Source: Amaranthus tricolor
Lineage: Eukaryota; Streptophyta; Magnoliopsida; Caryophyllales; Amaranthaceae
DNA: 64,000 nucleotides
Direction: 5' to 3'
NCBI RefSeq assembly: GCF_026212465.1
Contig: NC_080051.1
Span: 2,133,001 to 2,197,000, forward strand
Below, piece after piece: positions 57,201 to 64,000 of the stretch (position 1 is its first letter; every line of letters starts with the position of its first letter). The translations under genes were made by a program, and so were the position numbers. Below the pieces are notes generated by a model. It was not told the origin of the DNA, did not search any database, and worked only from the letters and a program-made list of their open reading frames with translations.

Positions 57201-58480
57201 CAATGACGAATAAACGATGAAGAATGAACAAGGATCAATGATCAATGAAGAATGAACGATGAAGAATGAACAAGGATCAATCATCAATGAAGAATGAACG
57301 ATGAAGAATGAACAAGGATCAATGATCAATGACGAATGAACGATGAAGAATGAACTAGGATCAATGATCAATGAAGAATGAACAAGGATCAATGATTAAT
57401 AAAGAATGAACGATGGAGAATGAACAAGGAATAATGATCAATGACGAATGAACGATGAAGAATGAACAAAGATCAATGATCAATGAAGAATGAACGATGA
57501 AGAATGAACAAATATCAATGATCAATGAAGAATGAACGATGAAGAATGAACAAGGATTAATGGTCAATGACGAATGAACGATGAAGAATGAACAAGGATC
57601 AATGATCAATGAAGAATGAACGATGAAGAATGAACAAATATCAATGATCAATGAAGAATGAACGATGAAGAATGAACAAGGATTAATGGTCAATGACGAA
57701 TGAACGATGAAGAATGAACAAGGATCAATGATCAATGAAGAATGAACGATGAAGAATGAACAAGGATCAATGATTAATGTAAAATGAACGATGAAGAATG
57801 AACAAGGATTAATGGTCAATGATGAATGAACGATGAAGAATGAACAAGGATCAATGATCAATGACGAATGAACGATGAAGAATGAACAAGGATCAATGAT
57901 CTATGAAGAATGAACGATGAAGAATGAACAAGGATTAATGGTCAATGACGAATGAACGATGAAGAATGAACAAGGATCAATGGTCAATGACGAATGAACG
58001 ATGAAGAATGAACAAGGATCAATGATCAAAGAAGAATCAACGATGAAGAATGAACGATGAAGAATGAAGAAGGATTAATGGTCAATGACGAATGAACGAT
58101 GAATTATGAACAAGGATCAATGATTAATGAAGAATGAACGATTAAGAATGAACAAGGATCAATGATCAATGAAGAATGAACAAGGATCAATGATCAATGA
58201 AGAATGAACGATGAAGAATGAACAAGGATCAATGATCAATGAAGAATGAACAAGGATCAATGGTCATTGACGAATGAACGATGAAGAATGAACAAGGATC
58301 AATGATCAATGAAGAATGAACGATGAAGAATGAACAAGGATCAATGGTCAATAACGAATGAACGATGAAGAATGAACAAGGATCAATGATCAATGAAGAA
58401 TGAACGATGAAGAATGAACAAGGATCAATGGTCAATGACAAATAAACGATGAAGAATGAACAAGGATCAATGATCAATGA
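53749..58480. repeat. HOR-4 (2380 bp), two copies
   Basis: Landmarks at 53749, 54225, 54533, 54981 and 55849 recur at 56129, 56605, 56913, 57361 and 58229, each 2380 bp (170 modules) later. The first 417 bp are shared with HOR-3 (50137, 51943 and 53749 have identical inferred minus-strand frames of 138 codons). GATCAATGAGCAAT (54531 and 56911), GATCTATGAAG and GGTCATTGACG are markers. One private change (GATGATGAATG near 57173) distinguishes copy 2. Divergence at about 56100 against 58480 sets the end. Confidence 0.85.
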
Positions 58481-59065
58481 AGAATGAACGATGAAGAATG
58501 AACAAGGATCAATCATCAATGAAGAATGAACGATGAAGAATGAACAAGGATCAATGATCAATGACGAACTAACGATGAAGAATGAACAAGGATCAATGAT
58601 CAATGAAGATAGAACGATGAAGAATGAACTAGGATCAATGATCAATGAAGAATGAACGATGAAGAATGAACAAGGATCAATGGTCAATGACGAATGAACG
58701 ATGAAGAATGAACAAGGATCAATGATCAATGAAGAATGAACGATGAAGAATGAACAAGGATCAATGATTAATGAAAAATGAACAATGAAGAATGAACAAG
58801 GATTAATGGTCAATGACGAATGAACGATGAAGAATAAACAAGGATCAATGATCAATGACGAATGAACGTTGAAGAATGAACAGGGATCAATGATCAATGA
58901 AGAATGAACAAGGATTAATGGTCAATGACGAATGAACGATGAAGAATGAACAAGGATCAATGGTCAATGACGAATGAACGATGAAGAATGAACAAGGATC
59001 ACTGATCAAAGAAGAATGAACTATGAAGAATGAATGATGAAGAATGAACAAGGATTAATGGTCAA
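58481..59065. repeat. Linker segment related to 43.5-44 kb and 48.9-49.4 kb
   Basis: No period of its own. It carries GACGAACTAACGAT near 58563, followed by GAAGATAGAAC, GAACTAGG and later GAACAGGGATC and GATCACTGATCAAA, in the same order as in HOR-2 near 43597-44050 and 48931-49380. It is therefore a displaced copy of the right part of HOR-2, joined in phase to HOR-4. Confidence 0.75.
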
Positions 59066-62000
59066 TGACGAATGAACGATGAAGAATGAACAAGGATCAA
59101 TGATCAATGAAGATTGAACGATTAAGAATGAACAAGGATCAATGATCAATGAAGAATGAACAAGGATAAATGATCAATGAAGAATGAACGATGAAGAATG
59201 AACAAGGATCAATGATCAATGAAGAATGAAATAGGATCAATGGTCAATGAAGAATGAATGATGAAGAATGAATAAGGATCAATGATCAATGACGAATGAA
59301 CGATGAAGAAAGAACAAGGATCAATGATCAATGAAGAATGAACGAGGAAGAATGAACAAGGATTAATGGTCAATGACGAATGAACGATGAAGAATGAACA
59401 AGGATCAATGATCAATGACGAATGAACGATGAAGAATGAGCAAGGATCAATGATCAATGAGGAATGAACGATGAAGAATGAACAAAGATTAATGGTCAAT
59501 GACGAATGAACGATGAAGAATGAACAAGCATCAATGATCAATGAAGAATGAACGATGAAGAATGAACAAGGATCAATGATCAATGAAGAATGAACGATGA
59601 AGAATGAACAAGGATTAATGGTCAATGACGAATGAACGATGAAGAATGAACAAGAATCAATGATCAATGAAGAATGAACAAGGATCAATGATTAATGAAA
59701 AATGAACGATGAAGAATGAACAAGGATTAATGGTCAATGACGAATGAACGATGAAGAATGAACAAGGATCAATGATCAATGAAGAATGAACAAGGATCAA
59801 TGATTAATAAAGAATGAACGATGAAGAATGAACAAGGAATAATGATCAATGACGAAGGAACGATGAAGAATGAACAAAGATCAATGATCAATGAAGAATG
59901 AACGATGAAGAATGAACAAATATCAATGATCAATTAAGAATGAACGATGAAGAATGAACAAGGATTAATGGTCAATGACGAATGAACGATGAAGAATGAA
60001 CAAGGATCAATGATCAATGAAGAATGAACGATGAAGAATGAACAAGGATCAATGATTAATGAAAAATGAACGATGAAGAATGAACAAGGATTAATGGTCA
60101 ATGACGAATGAACGATGAAGAATGAACAAGGATCAATGATCAATGAAGATTGAACGATTAAGAATGAATAAGGATCAATGATCAATGAAGAATGAACAAG
60201 GATAAATGATCAATGAAGAATGAACGATGAAGAATGAACAAGGATCAATGATCAATGAAGAATGAACAAGGATCAATGGTCAATGAAGAATGAACGATGA
60301 AGAATGAATAAGGATCAATGATCAATGACGAATGAACGATGAAGAAAGAACAAGGATCAATGATCAATGATGAATGAACGATGAAGAATGAACAAGGATT
60401 AATGGTCAATGACGAATGAACGATGAAGAATGAACAAGGATCAATGATCAATGACGAATGAACGATGAAGAATGAGCAAGGATCAATGATCAATGAAGAA
60501 TGAACAAGGATCAATGATCAATGAAGAATGAACGATGAAGAATGAACAAGGATCAATGAGCAATGAAGAATGAACAAGGATCAATGGTCAATGACGAATG
60601 AACGATGAAGAATGAACAAGGATCAATGATCAATGAAGAATGAACGATGAAGAATGAACAAGGATCAATGGTCAATGACGAATGAACGATGAAGAATGAA
60701 CAAGGATCAATGATCAATGAAGAATGAACGATGAAGAATGAACAAGGATCAATGATCAATGACGAATGAACGATGAAGAATGAACAAGGATCAATGATCA
60801 ATGAAGATTGAACGATTAAGAATGAACAAGGATCAATGATCAATGAAGAATGAACAAGGATAAATGATCAATGAAGAATGAACGATGAAGAATGAACAAG
60901 GATCAATGATCAATGAAGAATGAACAAGGATCAATGGTCAATGAAGAATGAATGATGAAGAATGAATAAGGATCAATGATCAATGACGAATGAACGATGA
61001 AGAAAGAACAAGGATCAATGATCAATGAAGAATGAACGATGAAGAATGAACAAGGATTAATGGTCAATGACGAATGAACGATGAAGAATGAACAAGGATC
61101 AATGATCAATGACGAATGAACGATGAAGAATGAGCAAGGATCAATGATCAATGAAGAATGAACGATGAAGAATGAACAAAGATTAATGGTCAATGACGAA
61201 TGAACGATGAAGAATGAACAAGCATCAATGATCAATGAAGAATGAACGATGAAGAATGAACAAGGATCAATGATCAATGAAGAATGAACGATGAAGAATG
61301 AACAAGGATTAATGGTCAATGACGAATGAACGATGAAGAATGAACAAGAAACAATGATCAACGAAGAATGAACAAGGATCAATGATTAATGAAAAATGAA
61401 CGATGAAGAATGAACAAGGATTAATGGTCAATGACGAATGAACGATGAAGAATGAACAAGGATCAATGATCAATGAAGAATGAACAAGGATCAATGATTA
61501 ATAAAGAATGAACGATGAAGAATGAACAAGGAATAATGATCAATGACGAAGGAACGATGAAGAATGAACAAAGATCAATGATCAATGAAGAATGAACGAT
61601 GAAGAATGAACAAATATCAATGATCAATTAAGAATGAACGATGAAGAATGAACAAGGATTAATGGTCAATGACGAATGAACGATGAAGAATGAACAAGGA
61701 TCAATGATCAATGAAGAATGAACGATGAAGAATGAACAAGGATCAATGATTAATGAAAAATGAACGATGAAGAATGAACAAGGATTAATGGTCAATGACG
61801 AATGAACGATGAAGAATGAACAAGGATCAATGATCAATGAAGATTGAACGATTAAGAATGAATAAGGATCAATGATCAATGAAGAATGAACAAGGATAAA
61901 TGATCAATGAAGAATGAACGATGAAGAATGAACAAGGATCAATGATCAATGAAGAATGAACAAGGATCAATGGTCAATGAAGAATGAACGATGAAGAATG

Positions 62001-62450
62001 AATAAGGATCAATGATCAATGACGAATGAACGATGAAGAAAGAACAAGGATCAATGATCAATGATGAATGAACGATGAAGAATGAACAAGGATTAATGGT
62101 CAATGACGAATGAACGATGAAGAATGAACAAGGATCAATGATCAATGACGAATGAACGATGAAGAATGAGCAAGGATCAATGATCAATGAAGAATGAACA
62201 AGGATCAATGATCAATGAAGAATGAACGATGAAGAATGAACAAGGATCAATGAGCAATGAAGAATGAACAAGGATCAATGGTCAATGACGAATGAACGAT
62301 GAAGAATGAACAAGGATCAATGATCAATGAAGAATGAACGATGAAGAATGAACAAGGATCAATGGTCAATGACGAATGAACGATGAAGAATGAACAAGGA
62401 TCAATGATCAATGAAGAATGAACGATGAAGAATGAACAAGGATCAATCAT
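59065..62450. repeat. HOR-5 (1694 bp), two copies
   Basis: Landmarks at 59209, 59934, 60245 and 60553 recur at 60903, 61628, 61939 and 62247, all 1694 bp (121 modules) later. The left edge is near 59065/60759 and the right edge near 60753/62447. Private changes include GAGGAAG near 59343, GAAATAGG near 59228 and an AAACAATGATCAACG variant near 61349. Much of the sequence is shared with HOR-3 and HOR-4, for example the GAACAAATATCAAT segment. Confidence 0.85.
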
Positions 62451-64000
62451 CAATGAAGAATGAACGATGAAGAATGAACAAGGATCAATGATCAATGACG
62501 AATGAACGATGAAGAATGAACTAGGATCAATGATCAATGAAGAATGAACAAGGATCAATGATTAATAAAGAATGAACGATGGAGAATGAACAAGGAATAA
62601 TGATCAATGACGAATGAACGATGAAGAATGAACAAAGATCAATGATCAATGAAGAATGAACGATGAAGAATGAACAAATATCAATGATCAATGAAGAATG
62701 AACGATGAAGAATGAACAAGGATTAATGGTCAATGACGAATGAACGATGAAGAATGAACAAGGATCAATGATCAATGAAGAATGAACGATGAAGAATGAA
62801 CAAGGATCAATGATTAATGAAAAATGAACGATGAAGAATGAACAAGGATTAATGGTCAATGACGAATGAACGATGAAGAATGAACAAGGATCAATGATCA
62901 ATGAAGATTGAACGATTAAGAATGAACAAGGATCAATGATCAATGAAGAATGAACAAGGATAAATGATCAATGAAGAATGAACGATGAAGAATGAACAAG
63001 GATCAATGATCAATGAAGAATGAACAAGGATCAATGGTCAATGAAGAATGAACGATGAAGAATGAATAAGGATCAATGATCAATGACGAATGAACGATGA
63101 AGAAAGAACAAGGATCAATGATCAATGAAGAATGAACGATGAAGAATGAACAAGGATTAATGGTCAATGACGAATGAACGATGAAGAATGAACAAGAATC
63201 AATGATCAATGAAGAATGAACGATGAAGAATGAACAAGGATCAATGATTAATGAAAAATGAACGATGAAGAATGAACAAGGATTAATGGTCAATGATGAA
63301 TGAACGATGAAGAATGAACAAGGATCAATGATCAATGACGAATGAACGATGAAGAATGAACAAGGATCAATGATCAATGAAGAATGAACGATGAAGAATG
63401 AACAAGGATTAATGGTCAATGACGAATGAACGATGAAGAATGAACAAGGATCAATGGTCAATGACGAATGAACGATGAAGAATGAATAAGGATCAATGAT
63501 CAAAGAAGAATCAACGATGAAGAATGAACGATGAAGAATGAAGAAGGATTAATGGTCAATGACGAATGAACGATGAAGAATGAACAAGGATCAATGATCA
63601 ATGAAGAATGAACGATTAAGAATGAACAAGGATCAATGATCAATGAAGAATGAACAAGGATCAATGATCAATGAAGAATGAACGATGAAGAATGAACAAG
63701 GATCAATGATCAATGAAGAATGAACAAGGATCAATGGTCAATGACGAATGAACGATGAAGAATGAACAAGGATCAATGATCAATGAAGAATGAACGATGA
63801 AGAATGAACAAGGATCAATGATCAATGAAGAATGAACAAGGATCAATGGTCAATGACGAATGAACGATGAAGAATGAACAAGGATCAATGATCAATGAAG
63901 AATGAACGATGAAGAATGAACAAGGATCAATGGTCAATGACGAATGAACGATGAAGAATTAACAAGGATCAATGATCAATGAAGAATGAACAATGAAGAA
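62450..64000. repeat. Mosaic right end, still inside the array
   Basis: 62527-62943 resembles the HOR-4 segment at 54981-55481, and 63003-63503 resembles 40827-41579 with part of it missing. From 63600 the units are close to canonical with several B-C short units. The last complete module boundary tested (63967) is still in the 14-bp phase, and the window ends within a B-like module, so the array continues to the right. Confidence 0.8.

Larger units (their letters stand above)
1..64000. repeat. Giant 42-bp satellite/minisatellite array filling the window
   Basis: Every line of the window is made of the same three 14-bp modules: A (GAAGAATGAACGAT), B (GAAGAATGAACAAG) and C (GATCAATGATCAAT), arranged A-B-C as a 42-bp unit. 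Base composition of the canonical unit is 21 A, 10 G, 7 T and 4 C, so it is 33% G+C and 74% purine on the + strand. The first base of the window starts a B module and the last bases lie inside one, so neither array edge is present. I tested the module phase near 1, 6021, 12027, 18005, 24011, 30003, 36023, 42253, 48007, 54027, 60005 and 63967; all are congruent to 1 modulo 14. No unique sequence, tRNA, rRNA, transposon or convincing protein gene was seen. Whether this is a eukaryotic satellite or a bacterial minisatellite cannot be decided from the window. Confidence 0.98.

Noticed and set aside
1..64000. Dozens of minus-strand open frames of 61-565 codons as real protein genes
   Set aside because: All consist solely of the 14-residue repeat read from the 42-bp unit. 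They stop where a 14-bp module is missing or added, start at TTG where checked (for example 748), and are not separated by any non-repeat sequence. Closely related copies differ by frame-shifting 14-bp changes, which a conserved gene would not tolerate.
1..64000. CRISPR array
   Set aside because: Repeats abut directly with no unique spacers. The short units are module deletions, not spacers, and no cas-like sequence is present.
1..64000. Telomere repeat
   Set aside because: The heptads (GAAGAAT, GATCAAT and others) do not match TTTAGGG, TTAGGG or related telomere units, and there is no G-run.
1..64000. Iteron-type replication origin or DnaA-box cluster
   Set aside because: No match to TTATCCACA was noticed and there is no adjacent replication gene. 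Iteron arrays are normally a few hundred bases, not tens of kilobases.
1..64000. Insertion sequences, LTR or other mobile elements at block junctions
   Set aside because: Every junction examined joins module to module in the 14-bp phase with no inserted sequence, target-site duplication or transposase-like frame.

Overview
The whole 64 kb is one uninterrupted tandem-repeat (satellite or minisatellite) array. I found no unique sequence and no credible protein or RNA gene, and both window edges fall inside the array, so the array is longer than 64 kb. The basic unit is 42 bp, built from three 14-bp modules in fixed order: A = GAAGAATGAACGAT, B = GAAGAATGAACAAG, C = GATCAATGATCAAT. Each module is a pair of 7-bp heptads, and all six heptads begin with GA. 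The hierarchy is therefore 7, 14, 42, then higher-order repeats (HORs) of about 0.5 to 6 kb. A canonical unit is at 477-518. Variant units of 28 bp (B-C, A missing, e.g. 281-308) and 56 bp (A-A-B-C, e.g. 799-854) are scattered throughout. The unit is 33% G+C and very strand-asymmetric (21 A, 10 G, 7 T, 4 C on the + strand).

Layout. 1-12453: two copies of a roughly 6-kb HOR, offset 6678 bp on the left and 5838 bp on the right; the difference is an 840-bp internal tandem duplication present only in the first copy. 12454-20519: a mosaic of about 1-2 kb repeats, with a 532-bp duplication near its right end. 20520-39300: interleaved copies of two larger blocks, called X (about 2.6 kb; its first copy is at 11644-14230) and Y (about 2.1 kb, five copies). 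39300-49980: two near-identical 5334-bp copies. 49577-54200: an 1806-bp HOR, about 2.5 copies. 53749-58480: a 2380-bp HOR, two copies. 58481-59065: a linker related to 43.5-44 kb. 59065-62450: a 1694-bp HOR, two copies. 62450-64000: a mosaic tail still inside the array.

The most striking property is phase. At all 12 places tested, about 6 kb apart, module boundaries lie at positions congruent to 1 modulo 14, and every HOR offset found is a multiple of 14. Point substitutions are common, but I found no net insertion or deletion that is not a multiple of 14. In-phase unequal exchange or conversion could explain this.

The 42-bp unit is a multiple of three and leaves one of the three minus-strand frames free of stops, which creates long apparent ORFs of a 14-residue repeat (HSSLIIDPCSFFIV), up to 565 codons. 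They start at TTG where checked and end wherever a 28- or 56-bp unit shifts the frame. I treat them as artefacts of periodicity, not genes.

Organism: the window holds no taxonomic marker. Array size and HOR structure are typical of eukaryotic satellites, but heptanucleotide tandem repeats are also known in bacteria such as cyanobacteria. The host stays undetermined.
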